Shown: positions 43,714 to 52,602, counted from the first letter of the stretch. The stretch is DNA of 64,000 nucleotides from an uncultured Flavobacteriaceae bacterium (GCA_947494695.1 CANLWB010000001.1:62001-126000), one strand, 5' to 3'. A program made the numbers and translations. Notes: generated from the letters alone by a model not told the origin.

Positions 43714-44787
43714 ATGAACAAAAAAGCTGCCATAAAAGGACGTGGTGCGCAGCTAAACGTCCCTAATCGTTTTTTCGAATTAAGTCACGACATGCGCGAC
43801 GATTTTCTGGAATTCTGCCGAAAGGAAGGAGAGGATAGTGATAAAAACAAGACCTTGTACCTTGATGTATTTCCAAAAACGATAGTTAACAAGGTTGAAA
43901 GTCCTGATGTGGGTATGACGTACTCTATGAACCCTTATCAGGGCTGTGAACACGGCTGCATTTATTGTTACGCGCGCAATAGTCATGAATACTGGGGTTA
44001 TAGTGCAGGTTTAGATTTTGAGCGCCGCATTATGGTGAAAAAAAAGGCCCCCAAATTATTGGAGGCCGTACTAAAAAAGAAAGGTTGGAGGGCACACCCC
44101 ATTGTTATGTCTGGTAATACAGATTGTTACCAACCTGCAGAAAAACAATATGAAATAACCAGACAGTGTTTAGAGGTGTTCCTGCGTTATAAGCACCCAG
44201 TGGGAATTATAACGAAAAACGCCTTGATTTTAAGAGATTTAGATCTTTTAAAAACATTATCCAAAGACAATTTGATAGGGGTAAATATATCAATCACTTC
44301 ACTGTCTGAGGACACAAGGCGTATTTTAGAACCACGTACTGCTACGATTAAAAGACGTTTAGAGACCGTTAAAACCTTAAGTGAAAACGGAATTCCTGTT
44401 AATGTCATGCTTGCTCCAATTATTCCGTCTATAAACAGTCATGAGGTTTTGGCTTTGGCGAAAGCTGCTTCAGATCACGGCGCTTTGTCCATAGCCCATA
44501 CCATTGTGCGACTTAACGGTGCTATTGGCGAGATTTTTACAGACTGGATTCATAAAACCATGCCCGATCGCGCACAAAAGGTGTTAAATCAAATAGAAAG
44601 TTGCCATGGAGGGAGCCTAAACGATTCTAGATTTAAAACTAGAATGCGAGGTGAAGGCAAAATAGCCGAGCAAATTAATAATCTGGTAAAACTGGCCAGA
44701 CAAAAATATTTCAAAAACAAGGCTATGCCAAAGCTTAATCTAACATTGCATGAGCAACATAAAACGGCTCAATTAAGGCTATTTTAG
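43714..44787 (+). CDS. PA0069-family radical SAM protein (SplB-like)
   Basis: A 357-residue radical SAM enzyme. The [4Fe-4S] motif CEHGCIYCYAR is near residue 73, preceded by YSMNPYQG. Later segments GNTDCYQPAEKQYEITRQCL and VNISITSLSEDTRRILEPRT match the SplB-related PA0069 group, whose substrate is unknown; DNA-lesion repair has been suggested only by similarity. I start at ATG 43714 (MNKKAAIKGRGAQLNVP) rather than 13 codons upstream. Its 3' end overlaps the convergent small membrane-protein gene by nine bases. Confidence 0.9.
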   Translation: MNKKAAIKGRGAQLNVPNRFFELSHDMRDDFLEFCRKEGEDSDKNKTLYLDVFPKTIVNKVESPDVGMTYSMNPYQGCEHGCIYCYARNSHEYWGYSAGLDFERRIMVKKKAPKLLEAVLKKKGWRAHPIVMSGNTDCYQPAEKQYEITRQCLEVFLRYKHPVGIITKNALILRDLDLLKTLSKDNLIGVNISITSLSEDTRRILEPRTATIKRRLETVKTLSENGIPVNVMLAPIIPSINSHEVLALAKAASDHGALSIAHTIVRLNGAIGEIFTDWIHKTMPDRAQKVLNQIESCHGGSLNDSRFKTRMRGEGKIAEQINNLVKLARQKYFKNKAMPKLNLTLHEQHKTAQLRLF

Positions 44788-45039
44788 CTGTTGTTTAAAC
44801 TCTCTTTCAACGATAACGTCCAATAGAATACTGGTGGCAATCAAGTAAAATGATATATAAAGTAATATTATGGCAAACCACATAAACTCTAAATGACTCC
44901 CTGTTATCTTATAGATAATAAAAGTCAAAATAGCCGTATGCATAATGGCCCAGATAATACTAATTAGGTGATGTTTCTTGATAGAAAATGGGAATTTGGT
45001 AGTCATACTACCTTTTGCTAAATAAATAGGGGGCTTCAT
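44779..45039 (-). CDS. Small two-helix membrane protein
   Basis: An 86-residue protein with two hydrophobic segments, ISIIWAIMHTAILTFIIYKI and FMWFAIILLYISFYLIATSI, joined by a short loop. It has no signal or catalytic motif. It is convergent with the radical SAM gene, with a nine-base overlap of the 3' ends. Function unknown. Confidence 0.65.
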   Translation of the reverse strand: MKPPIYLAKGSMTTKFPFSIKKHHLISIIWAIMHTAILTFIIYKITGSHLEFMWFAIILLYISFYLIATSILLDVIVEREFKQQLK

Positions 45040-45049
45040 ATCTAACGAT

Positions 45050-45080
45050 TAAAAAGTGGGCTGTTTTCACAGCCCACCTG
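45050..45080 (-). terminator. Terminator downstream of the secreted protein gene
   Basis: GTGGGCTG (45056-45063) / CAGCCCAC (45070-45077), loop TTTTCA, with an A-run at 45051-45055 that is a T-run on the minus strand. Confidence 0.75.
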
Positions 45081-45123
45081 CTTACTAAATTAAACTAACT
45101 AAATAAGACATTAACTAAACTAA

Positions 45124-45717
45124 CTACTTGTTAATGAATTTTGTGAATTCTTTGTTGTTGGAGTTAAGTACTATTTTATAACTTCCTTTGTTAAGTTGGT
45201 ATACTTTTCCAAGAGTTTGAGATCCCTCAACCTTTTCTGAGTGAATTAAATAGAAATCATCATTAAGGTTTTCGTAAATACTTATTTTTAATGGTTCTAG
45301 ATCTAGGGCTAATTGTGTGATATAGACCAAATTCTTTTTCTCTCTTACGTAAGGTTTGTAGATGGTTAACTCTTCTCCTTTTTTAAAGGTAACACTACTA
45401 TTATTAACTGTAAAAGGTATTGTTTTGATCTCAAGATCCTTATCTACTTCGAAAAAATAACGACCGTTTGGCAATTTCGTAAGATCGTATTCGTTAGTGT
45501 ATGTTCCAGAAGATTGGATAAGTTCTTTATAGATGATAACACCTTTGTAATTTCTAATAGATAAAAGGTTTCCCTTTTTTACGTTTTCGATGGTTACTGT
45601 TTTCTCAATGTCAATTTTAACATTTAAAGAATTAGTTTCACTTGCGTTACCTATTACACTTGCAAACAGCGTTACCGCTAATAGGCTCTTTCCGATTTTT
45701 TTAATTGTTTTTTTCAT
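45124..45717 (-). CDS. Secreted DUF3244-like protein
   Basis: A 197-residue protein starting at ATG 45717 with signal peptide KKIGKSLLAVTLFASVIGNA. The mature part is beta-rich (TVTIENVKKGNLLSIRNYKG, YDLTKLPNGRYFFEVDKDLE), a layout like small secreted Bacteroidota Ig-like or DUF3244 proteins. The longer frame to 45792 is excluded because a promoter (-33 CAA/TTG and -7 TATCTTTG) lies within it. Function unknown; it ends in a strong terminator. Confidence 0.7.
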   Translation of the reverse strand: MKKTIKKIGKSLLAVTLFASVIGNASETNSLNVKIDIEKTVTIENVKKGNLLSIRNYKGVIIYKELIQSSGTYTNEYDLTKLPNGRYFFEVDKDLEIKTIPFTVNNSSVTFKKGEELTIYKPYVREKKNLVYITQLALDLEPLKISIYENLNDDFYLIHSEKVEGSQTLGKVYQLNKGSYKIVLNSNNKEFTKFINK

Positions 45718-45745
45718 GATTTGGATTTTACAACGTTTAACACTG

Positions 45746-45774
45746 CAAAGATATGTCGGGAATACAGTTCTCAA
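45746..45774 (-). promoter_or_regulatory. Promoter of the DUF3244-like gene
   Basis: On the minus strand TTG (45774-45772), 18 bases, then TATCTTTG (45753-45746), a good Bacteroidota promoter. It sets the start codon at ATG 45717. Confidence 0.65.
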
Positions 45775-45894
45775 AACATCATTTTTAACCAATTTATATG
45801 CTATTTTATCTATTAAGTCAATGTTAACAGTATGTTAAGTTAAAATACCATAGAATAGTGATAATTGAATATAGATTATAAGAATAATATGTGT

Positions 45895-45902
45895 TAATTT
45901 TG
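45895..45902 (+). promoter_or_regulatory. -7 element of the AraC gene at 45920
   Basis: TAATTTTG matches TAnnTTTG and ends 17 bp before ATG 45920. A GTG at 45902 lies inside this box, so it is not the start codon. Confidence 0.5.
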
Positions 45903-45919
45903 TGATTAAATTAGCTGCT

Positions 45920-46792
45920 ATGATTAATAAAAAACCTACTTTAGAAAAGCTTAGCCCCAGTTTCGGTAGCTCGATATTGGTGAAACAACACTTGGTTAAG
46001 GTTAATAAATTCAATGCCTTTTGGCATTTTCATCCGGAATTAGAACTTGTATATGTAAACAGAGGACAAGGAAAAACGCATATAGGAACTCACCTGTCCT
46101 ATTTTAGCAATAGTCAACTTATATTAATTGGGTCGAATTTACCTCATAATGGTTTTACAGATCGATTAACAGCTAATGGAACTGAAACTACAGTGCAGTT
46201 TAAATCCAATTTTCTAGGAAATGACTTTGTTAATATTCCCGAAATGGCGCTTATAGCGTCCTTGTTTGATAGGGCTAAGAAGGGGATTAAGTTCAATTCG
46301 GAAACTAAAAAAGTAATTGGACCTAAAATTGAAAGTCTTTTGGATTATGAAGGATTCGATAGAGTTTTGAAGTTTTTGGAGATCTTAAACCATTTGGCGA
46401 AAACAGATGACTATGTAATTTTAAACGCCGATGGCTTTGCTTTTGAAGCTGAACCACAGGATAGTGCCAAAATAGATATTATTTACAAGCATATTAACCG
46501 AAACTTTCATAAGCATATTACATTAGATGAGATCGCAGATAAGGTTAGTATGACGGTACCCGCATTTTGCAGATACTTCAAACGAATTACAGGTAAAACC
46601 TTTACCAAGTTAGTGAATGAGTATCGTGTAGTGCATGCTACGAAGCTTTTAAATGAAAGTCAGATGAGTATTGCCGATGTTTGTTTTGAGTGTGGATTTA
46701 ATAATTTTTCACACTTCAATAAACAGTTTAATGAGATTACGGGTAAGAGTGCTTCTCAATATAGGAAAGAAATTAAACGCATTATTCAATAG
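45920..46792 (+). CDS. AraC-family regulator with cupin N-terminus
   Basis: A 290-residue regulator. The N-terminal cupin-like effector domain reads FNAFWHFHPELELVYVNRGQ, with three His-type metal or ligand residues, followed by SNLPHNGFTDR. The C-terminal DNA-binding domain has ITLDEIADKVSMTVPAFCRY and ADVCFECGFNNFSHFNKQFN. Such regulators usually sense sugars or sugar derivatives. Target genes are not visible; it is convergent with the HD hydrolase gene with no gap. Confidence 0.9.
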   Translation: MINKKPTLEKLSPSFGSSILVKQHLVKVNKFNAFWHFHPELELVYVNRGQGKTHIGTHLSYFSNSQLILIGSNLPHNGFTDRLTANGTETTVQFKSNFLGNDFVNIPEMALIASLFDRAKKGIKFNSETKKVIGPKIESLLDYEGFDRVLKFLEILNHLAKTDDYVILNADGFAFEAEPQDSAKIDIIYKHINRNFHKHITLDEIADKVSMTVPAFCRYFKRITGKTFTKLVNEYRVVHATKLLNESQMSIADVCFECGFNNFSHFNKQFNEITGKSASQYRKEIKRIIQ

Positions 46793-47446
46793 TTATATCT
46801 TCGCATTCCATTCATTATAGAACTGTTTGAGGTAATATTCCATAAATTCATGTCTGTTTTGAGCCAATTGCTTCCCGGTTTTCGTGTTCATTCTATCCTT
46901 TAACAGAAGAAGCTTTTCGTAAAAATGATTGATTGATGGCGCTGTGGATGCTTTATATTCATCCTTACTCATATTAAGATTAGGAGAGATATTAGGGTCG
47001 TAGATGGCTCTGTTTTTAAATCCACCGTAGTTGAAACAACGCGCTATACCAATGGCGCCTATCGCATCTAATCGGTCGGCATCTTGAATGACATCCAGTT
47101 CGGGAGATCTAAACCGCTGTTCCTCGTGTCCTCCTTTAAAAGAGATGTTTTCTATGATATGAACGACATGTTCAATAACTTTAGAATCTACATTTAAGTT
47201 AAAGAGAAACGTTCTGGCTAATTTTGGTCCTACTGTTTCGTCTCCATTATGAAATTTACTATCCGCAATATCGTGTAATAAAGCGCCCAGTGCAACAATA
47301 AAAGGATCTACGCTTTCTCCATTCGAAATAAGTATAGCATTTTTATAAACGCGTTCTATATGAAACCAATCATGACCACCCTCGGCATTGGCTAGTTGTT
47401 CTTTTACAAAATGGGTGGTTTGTAGTATAATGTCCTCTGAACTCAT
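46793..47446 (-). CDS. HD-domain phosphohydrolase
   Basis: A 217-residue predicted metal-dependent phosphohydrolase. The metal site is built by GHDWFHIERVYKNAI, the HD pair in LLHDIADSKFHNGD, and DADRLDAIGAIGIARCF, matching the YedJ/YpgQ branch. Substrates of this branch are nucleotides in some members. A promoter with -7 TAACTTTG (minus strand, 47479-47472) lies 26 bp upstream. Confidence 0.88.
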   Translation of the reverse strand: MSSEDIILQTTHFVKEQLANAEGGHDWFHIERVYKNAILISNGESVDPFIVALGALLHDIADSKFHNGDETVGPKLARTFLFNLNVDSKVIEHVVHIIENISFKGGHEEQRFRSPELDVIQDADRLDAIGAIGIARCFNYGGFKNRAIYDPNISPNLNMSKDEYKASTAPSINHFYEKLLLLKDRMNTKTGKQLAQNRHEFMEYYLKQFYNEWNAKI

Positions 47447-47471
47447 AACTCATAAAAATTAATAACCATCA

Positions 47472-47498
47472 CAAAGTTAAAATTAATGGCAGTTCCAA
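47472..47498 (-). promoter_or_regulatory. Promoter of the HD hydrolase gene
   Basis: The minus strand has TTG at 47498-47496, 16 bases, then TAACTTTG at 47479-47472. The spacing is somewhat short for the consensus. Confidence 0.45.
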
Positions 47499-47539
47499 GT
47501 CATATAAAAGAGTAGAATATAGAAATATTATTGTGATTA

Positions 47540-47845
47540 TACCTTCCTGCCTGGCAGTAGCCAAAGGATACCCATAGAGATAAATGAATAGTATCCTAGT
47601 TCTTAAAGGTGATCCACGAATACACGAATAATAACAAATTAGGTTATTCTAAGAAACGTCTAAACGCTACCACTTGCATCGGGCCTTTTGACTGTAGTTT
47701 CTCTTGAATACTTGCTATTGAATTCCATCGTAACAATTTGTTCAATTAAAAGGATCTCACAGCTCGACTTTGCCCGGTGCAGGTGGTTGCGTTTTGGCAC
47801 GCTCTGTCTTGGCCAACAGAAAGGCTCAGGATGACGAATCATAAT
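47540..47845. other. Intergenic region with degenerate palindromic-repeat fragments
   Basis: No gene is supported. Near 47545-47557 lies CTGCCTGGCAG, a short palindrome. On the minus strand 47842-47740 reads attcgtcatcctgagc ... aaagtcgagctgtgagatcc, the style of Flavobacteriaceae miniature elements, and it is more GC-rich than its surroundings. Confidence 0.4.
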
Positions 47846-47883
47846 ATTATGATGATGGCCATAATGTGCAAATCGATTTGCTT

Positions 47884-48804
47884 TTATTCAATGGGAATAT
47901 GCATATCCACAATACATTTGTTTTCGGGATGTGCTCTAAAGTCATTATGGTATATTTCAAATGGGGGGTCTTCGGCCTTTTTGTATCCGTTCTCATTCAT
48001 CCAAACAAAAAGACCACTCCAGGCTTGCTCAAAATCCATGGGAGCTATTTCAAAATGGCCAATAATACACCTGCCCTGTTTAATAATGCCTGAGTCAATA
48101 TCCTGTTCAGAATCAAAAGGTTCGTCAGTTATCAGGCAAATACTCATGCGTACCTTATCAGGATTTGTAATTTTAAAGCTATCGTGAAAGATTCTAGCCA
48201 TTTTGAAATCTGAGCTTTTTATTAAGCTTTTAGAATTTCCCCATGTTATGAGTTTATCGAAAGCACGTTCCATAGCATGAACCCCAAAATGCGTTACGCT
48301 GGCAAATTTTAATTCGGGAGTGTCTTTAATTTCAATTTTTGCATTCATTTTAATCCAATTTAAATGATTATTAATGTTGCAAATGTATGTTTCGAAAACC
48401 TGAACACTTTGACCTTTCTTGCTTTCCTCTTGACGTATCTTGCTAAATTTACTGGGGTTTTGTTTTTGGAATTCAGATGGATTTACTCCATAAAATTTTT
48501 TAAAAGAACGCGTAAATGATGAATTGCTGCTAAAACCATATTGTAATGAGAGCTCAGCTATACTAACCTCACCTTGATGGATTAATACCGAAGCGGTTTT
48601 TTCAATACGTTTTCGAATGATATACGCATGAAGTGTTTCGCCAATAATGGCTTTGAAAATTCTATGGAAATGAAACGGCGAATAAAGTGCTTTACTTGCT
48701 AGAGATTCCAATGACAATTCAGAATCGAGATTATTGTCAATATATTTCAGAACTAGATTAATTCTGTTTAAATAATCTTTTTCAATGTTTTTGTCAGAAA
48801 TCAA
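47884..48804 (-). CDS. AraC-family regulator with GyrI-like effector domain
   Basis: A 306-residue Rob/SoxS-style regulator. The DNA-binding domain is N-terminal (LSLESLASKALYSPFHFHRI, ISETLHAYI-type segment, then VSIAELSLQYGFSSNSSFTR). The C-terminal ~155 residues form a GyrI-like small-molecule-binding domain (LKFASVTHFGVHAMERAFDK, RCIIGHFEIAPMDFEQAWSG). Homologues respond to hydrophobic drugs or similar ligands. No efflux gene is adjacent. It precedes nothing obviously regulated; the acyl-ACP desaturase lies upstream. Confidence 0.9.
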   Translation of the reverse strand: MISDKNIEKDYLNRINLVLKYIDNNLDSELSLESLASKALYSPFHFHRIFKAIIGETLHAYIIRKRIEKTASVLIHQGEVSIAELSLQYGFSSNSSFTRSFKKFYGVNPSEFQKQNPSKFSKIRQEESKKGQSVQVFETYICNINNHLNWIKMNAKIEIKDTPELKFASVTHFGVHAMERAFDKLITWGNSKSLIKSSDFKMARIFHDSFKITNPDKVRMSICLITDEPFDSEQDIDSGIIKQGRCIIGHFEIAPMDFEQAWSGLFVWMNENGYKKAEDPPFEIYHNDFRAHPENKCIVDMHIPIE

Positions 48805-48822
48805 AAATTATATAAATTTTCT

Positions 48823-49815
48823 TTATTCAGAAATAGCTGGCTGAACCCATTTAAATTGAAACGAATTTTCAGGTATTTTCATACGTTCAGAGATACGATA
48901 CATTCTTGAAGGAAGCTTCATAAGATAATCTCTGGCTTTTTCCGCTTCGTCTGTAAGGTTGGTTATTTTATCAATTTCCCAACGTCCTAATAGTTTTTCT
49001 AAAATTTCCACATAATCGTTGGCGGTATAAACACCAATACGTTGTGCGGTATTTGAAAACTCTTCAAAAGCAGTACTTATAGCATTCCCCGATTCTCTTA
49101 AGAAGTGAGCCGGCATAACAATTTTTTGTTTCATCATATAATGAAATGCCAACATCATCTCACTAGGGTCTACCTTAAAGATGCGTTCAACAAATTCGGA
49201 ATAAGCATTATGGTGTCTCATCTCGTCACCAGAAACAATATTACACATTTTGGCAAGCCTTTTACTTCCCATTGTTTTGGCAATTTTTGCTACACGATTA
49301 TGAGAAATGTAAGTTGCCAACTCCTGAAAACTGGTATAAACGAAGTTTTTATAAGGATCTCTATCTGTTCCAATATCGAAACCATCTGCAATAAGATATT
49401 GTGTGGTCTTCTCTATTTCGCGCATATTAACACGGCCAGAAAGATATAGGTATTTATTAAGTACATCCCCGTGACGATTTTCTTCAGCGGTCCAGTGACG
49501 AACCCATTTAGCCCAAGGGCTTTCTCTGTCTCTTTGATTAACTCCGGGCATGTCCATTAACCAAGACTCGTAAGTTGGTAAGGCTTCTTCCGTAATCATA
49601 TCTCCAACCAAAACAACCCAAAAATCATAAGGTAATTCTTTGGAGAGTTCTCTTATTTCTCGAACGTCTTCAAAGAAAGAATCTTTTTCAGAATCTGGTA
49701 AGAAATCTGTAGGTTGCCATATTTTTTCAATAGGAATAAGGTACTTGTCGATTAGAGATTCAACATCCTTTTCAAGAAACTCCATGACTTCTAATCTAAT
49801 GTTTTTTAATGACAT
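48823..49815 (-). CDS. Acyl-ACP desaturase (fatty acid desaturase type 2)
   Basis: A 330-residue soluble diiron desaturase that introduces a double bond into acyl-ACP using oxygen. The two iron-binding ExxH motifs are EENRHGD (about residue 121) and DEMRHH (about residue 208), spaced as in plant stearoyl-ACP desaturases. It lies 13 bp after the lysophospholipid acyltransferase gene on the same strand; the pair would make and incorporate unsaturated fatty acids. Chain position specificity is unknown. Confidence 0.92.
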   Translation of the reverse strand: MSLKNIRLEVMEFLEKDVESLIDKYLIPIEKIWQPTDFLPDSEKDSFFEDVREIRELSKELPYDFWVVLVGDMITEEALPTYESWLMDMPGVNQRDRESPWAKWVRHWTAEENRHGDVLNKYLYLSGRVNMREIEKTTQYLIADGFDIGTDRDPYKNFVYTSFQELATYISHNRVAKIAKTMGSKRLAKMCNIVSGDEMRHHNAYSEFVERIFKVDPSEMMLAFHYMMKQKIVMPAHFLRESGNAISTAFEEFSNTAQRIGVYTANDYVEILEKLLGRWEIDKITNLTDEAEKARDYLMKLPSRMYRISERMKIPENSFQFKWVQPAISE

Positions 49816-49828
49816 CTATATGATGATT

Positions 49829-50572
49829 TTAATGGTGTATGTGTTTTTTTATTGTCGTTTCGATCTTTTCCAGGAGCTCATGTTTATCATCAAAAGCGTC
49901 CACCTTTAACGGTTTGTGTACCGTAAAAATTATATGGGTTCCCAATCCTAGTGGGAATTTCCCATATCGTAGGGTCTTCCATGAATTATTTATAGAAATG
50001 GGGACAACATAGGCCGAAGGTATTTTTTTTAATAGAATTTCCAAACCTTTGGTTTGAAAAGGCTTTGGCTTACCTGTTTTACTTCTGGTGCCTTCTGGAA
50101 AAATTACTGCCGCACGTTTATTTTCTTCAATATTTTCTCCAAATTTCATAATAGCAGGCAAAGATTGTCTTGGATTTTTTCGGTCGATAAGTACCGATCC
50201 ACCGTGGCGTAAATTATAGGATACACTCGGGATGCCTTTTCCTAATTCTATTTTACTTATAAATTTGGGGTGATGTTTTCGCATATACCACATAATAGGT
50301 GATATATCGTACATGCTTTGATGGTTTGCAACAATTATTAAAGGGGCGTTAAGTTGAACATCGTGTACATTATTAAATGTAAACCGTGTGCCTAAAATAT
50401 TTAAACAACGCATGAGAAAAAACTGAAGAAAATCTACACTTTTTTTGTGCGCCTCATACCCAAAAATATTAAAACATACCCATTGTATGGGGTGGAATAC
50501 AACCAGTGTTAAAAAGAAGCACAAGCTATACACAATACTTATTGGGTATGACAGTATTTTTTGCATGTGCAA
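49829..50572 (-). CDS. 1-acyl-sn-glycerol-3-phosphate acyltransferase
   Basis: A 247-residue PlsC-type enzyme. The H-x4-D motif is NHQSMYD, followed by SKIELGKGIPSVSYNLRHGG, VLIDRKNPRQS and FPEGTRSKTGKPKPF, closer to the canonical motifs than the homologue at 7917. One N-terminal membrane helix is present (ILSYPISIVYSLCFFLTLVV). It is 13 bp upstream of the desaturase, which suggests joint control of membrane lipid composition. Confidence 0.92.
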   Translation of the reverse strand: MHMQKILSYPISIVYSLCFFLTLVVFHPIQWVCFNIFGYEAHKKSVDFLQFFLMRCLNILGTRFTFNNVHDVQLNAPLIIVANHQSMYDISPIMWYMRKHHPKFISKIELGKGIPSVSYNLRHGGSVLIDRKNPRQSLPAIMKFGENIEENKRAAVIFPEGTRSKTGKPKPFQTKGLEILLKKIPSAYVVPISINNSWKTLRYGKFPLGLGTHIIFTVHKPLKVDAFDDKHELLEKIETTIKKHIHH

Positions 50573-50591
50573 AAATAAGTAAAACTAAGTT

Positions 50592-50990
50592 CTAATACGT
50601 AAGTACGCAGGTGTTATTTTCGCAGCTTAGACTAACCGGCTGTATTGTAAGGGCACAATCTGAAAAAATCTCCCATTTTGTATTAAAATTTTTCTCCCTT
50701 TGATTATAATTCTTAACAGCTACTTCAAACTTTTCCACATCTATCGAAGTGGTGTATGTTAAGTAAGACCATGGGCCACCACAAGGTTTACTTCCTAGTC
50801 CAATAAATTTGCATAGGGTTGTTCCATCACAAATAGAGGCGCTTGCCATAGCTTCAATATCTGCTCTTAGTAAGCTTAATTCTGCCAGTTCGTCTTCGTA
50901 TGTTGGCGTGTTATTATCGTTAGAAGAGCACCCCGCGAACAAGAGTGTAAAACCAGCAAAAACCAATATGGTTTTTAAAGTCAGTTTCAT
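50592..50990 (-). CDS. Uncharacterised lipoprotein
   Basis: A 132-residue protein with signal FAGFTLLFAGC (Cys21) and six further Cys in the mature part (SICDGTTLCKFIGLGSKPCG, DCALTIQPVSLSCENNTCVL), consistent with disulfides. No family is recognised. It lies between the acyltransferase and a very long terminator hairpin. Confidence 0.65.
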   Translation of the reverse strand: MKLTLKTILVFAGFTLLFAGCSSNDNNTPTYEDELAELSLLRADIEAMASASICDGTTLCKFIGLGSKPCGGPWSYLTYTTSIDVEKFEVAVKNYNQREKNFNTKWEIFSDCALTIQPVSLSCENNTCVLTY

Positions 50991-51041
50991 TAGTCTTTTT
51001 TAAGAAGATGAAAGGTAACGAAATTGGTTGCGTAATTCTTG

Positions 51042-51110
51042 AAAAAAAGAAGGCGTCTAAAAGGATCATTCTGAACAAAGTGAAGAATGATCCTTTTAGA
51101 CGCCTTCTTT
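51042..51110 (-). terminator. Very long perfect hairpin terminator
   Basis: Arms 51046-51072 and 51084-51110 are exact inverted repeats of 27 bases around an 11-base loop. On the minus strand the stem is followed by a run of Ts (51048-51042), so it can end the leftward bacilliredoxin transcript. The loop-proximal part (ATCATTCTgaacaaag) has the look of a miniature repeat. Confidence 0.8.
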
Positions 51111-51125
51111 AGAAGTGTATTTTAT

Positions 51126-51536
51126 TTAGCAATGTTCATTGTATGCGTCTACAAGGTTTTCTGCTATCAATTCTGCTGGTCTCCCTTCGATGTGGTGACG
51201 TTCTAGCATATGGACTAGCTCTCCGTCTTTAAATAATGCCATGCTTGGTGAGCTAGGAGGAAACGGGACCATATAACCACGAGCTGTATCTACAGCTTCT
51301 TTATCTACACCTGCAAAAACAGTAACAATATTTGAAGGGCGTTTTTCGTTTTGTAAACTTATTTTTGCTCCAGGACGTGCATTTGCTGCTGCACAACCAC
51401 ATACCGAATTTACAACAACTAAAGTTGTGCCTTCTTTTGCCAGTGCAGCCTCCACAGCCTCAGAAGTATGTAATTCTTCAAACCCCACACTTGTTAAATC
51501 TTCGCGCATTGGTTTTACTAATTCTGGTGGATACAT
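51126..51536 (-). CDS. BrxA/BrxB-family bacilliredoxin-like protein
   Basis: A 136-residue YphP/YqiW-family protein. The active motif VNSVCGCAAANARPG carries the C-x-C pair near residues 47-49. Bacilliredoxins reverse bacillithiolation of proteins in Firmicutes, and Bacteroidota with bacillithiol carry homologues. The segment PPSSPSMALFKDGELVHMLE and RHHIEGRPAELIAENLVDAY complete the family. A -7 box TATCTTTG lies 36 bp upstream. Confidence 0.92.
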   Translation of the reverse strand: MYPPELVKPMREDLTSVGFEELHTSEAVEAALAKEGTTLVVVNSVCGCAAANARPGAKISLQNEKRPSNIVTVFAGVDKEAVDTARGYMVPFPPSSPSMALFKDGELVHMLERHHIEGRPAELIAENLVDAYNEHC

Positions 51537-51571
51537 ATTTTGAAATTTTTATAATTAACAATTTTAGATTA

Positions 51572-51579
51572 CAAAGATA
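51572..51579 (-). promoter_or_regulatory. -7 element of the bacilliredoxin gene
   Basis: The minus strand reads TATCTTTG, an exact TAnnTTTG match, 35 bp before the ATG at 51536. Confidence 0.5.
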
Positions 51580-51622
51580 CCAATTGTGTAACAAATTCTT
51601 AATGCATTCTACTAACAAATAG

Positions 51623-51630
51623 TATATTTG
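51623..51630 (+). promoter_or_regulatory. -7 element of the TerB/DnaJ gene
   Basis: TATATTTG matches TAnnTTTG and ends 24 bp before ATG 51655. A -33 TTG is not evident at normal spacing. Confidence 0.45.
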
Positions 51631-51654
51631 ATTATAATTAAAATCTATTATTTA

Positions 51655-52437
51655 ATGAGCATTTCAAAATGGATAGGCGGTGCCCTGGGTTGGTCTTTTG
51701 GCGGACCTATAGGAGCCATAATTGGGGTCGCATTGGGGAGTTTTGTGGATTCTATTGCAAAAGGAGGTAGCGAAGTACTTGAAGAAGGTAATCGAAGGAC
51801 AGGAACCTATAAAGAGCGAACAACATATGGTAGTAGAACACAGCGTCCTCAAACACAATCGGGAGATTTTGAAGTTAGCCTTCTTATTTTGGCTTCTATA
51901 GTGATAAAGGCCGATGGAAAGCAGGATCAAAGAGAGTTGGATTTTGTGCGTCAGCAATTCGTTAATTTATATGGAAAAGAACGGGCCAATCAAGCATTTA
52001 AATTGTTTAAGAATATTGGTGAGCAAAAAAATATTTCCATAAGACAGGTTTGTTTGCAGATTAAACAAATGATGGATCACCCATCGCGATTGCAGCTTAT
52101 GCATTTTTTATTTGGAATTGCCAAAGCCGATGGTATGGTGACCGAAAGTGAAGAGCGACAAATATATACCATGGCCGGTTATTTAGGGATTAGTTCTCGC
52201 GACTACGAAAGTATTAAAGCCATGTTTTATGATAGTAGTGATAACGCCTATAAAATTCTAGAAATAGAAAAAACGGCTACAGATGATGAAGTAAAACGCG
52301 CTTATCGAAAAATGGCGAAGAAATATCATCCCGATAAGGTGATTCATTTGGGTAAAGAACACCAGGTAGGGGCTGAAGAAAAATTCAGACAAGTGCAAAA
52401 AGCCTATGAGAAGTTGCAGAAGGAACGTGGGTTTTAA
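51655..52437 (+). CDS. TerB-like and J-domain protein (DjlA-type)
   Basis: A 260-residue protein. The N-terminus is a glycine-zipper-like hydrophobic segment (WIGGALGWSFGGPIGAIIGV). A TerB/tellurite-resistance-like helical domain spans about 70-185 (EVSLLILASIVIKADGKQDQ, FLFGIAKADGMVTESEERQI). The C-terminal J domain has AYKILEIEKTATDDEVKRAY and the HPD motif in YHPDKV. It probably recruits DnaK at the inner membrane, as DjlA does; the substrate is unknown. I start at ATG 51655. Confidence 0.9.
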   Translation: MSISKWIGGALGWSFGGPIGAIIGVALGSFVDSIAKGGSEVLEEGNRRTGTYKERTTYGSRTQRPQTQSGDFEVSLLILASIVIKADGKQDQRELDFVRQQFVNLYGKERANQAFKLFKNIGEQKNISIRQVCLQIKQMMDHPSRLQLMHFLFGIAKADGMVTESEERQIYTMAGYLGISSRDYESIKAMFYDSSDNAYKILEIEKTATDDEVKRAYRKMAKKYHPDKVIHLGKEHQVGAEEKFRQVQKAYEKLQKERGF

Positions 52438-52602
52438 AGGGTAAATTTCCGTTTAAATCAAAAAGAAGATCATTTCGAACACAAAGAGAAGCCCGCAATA
52501 TATTTCAGATTCAATATTGAGGTGCCTCAACGGTGCCTTGCTTCGGATTCACTCAACGACCATGTTTCGAAAGGATCAAATTGATGTTCTGAAAATCAAA
52601 TT
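52438..52602. other. Intergenic stretch with degenerate palindromic element
   Basis: The sequence GATCATTTCGAAC (52469-52481) and TTTCGAAAGGATCA (52565-52578) mark the ends of a degenerate inverted-repeat segment of about 110 bp; no ORF is seen. Confidence 0.35.

Noticed and set aside
45718-45792. Upstream extension of the DUF3244-like gene
   Set aside because: The extension contains its promoter, and the signal peptide starts at ATG 45717.
47884-48187. Rightward frames of 75-136 codons opposite the GyrI-type regulator
   Set aside because: They are shadows of the leftward gene, whose domains are clear.
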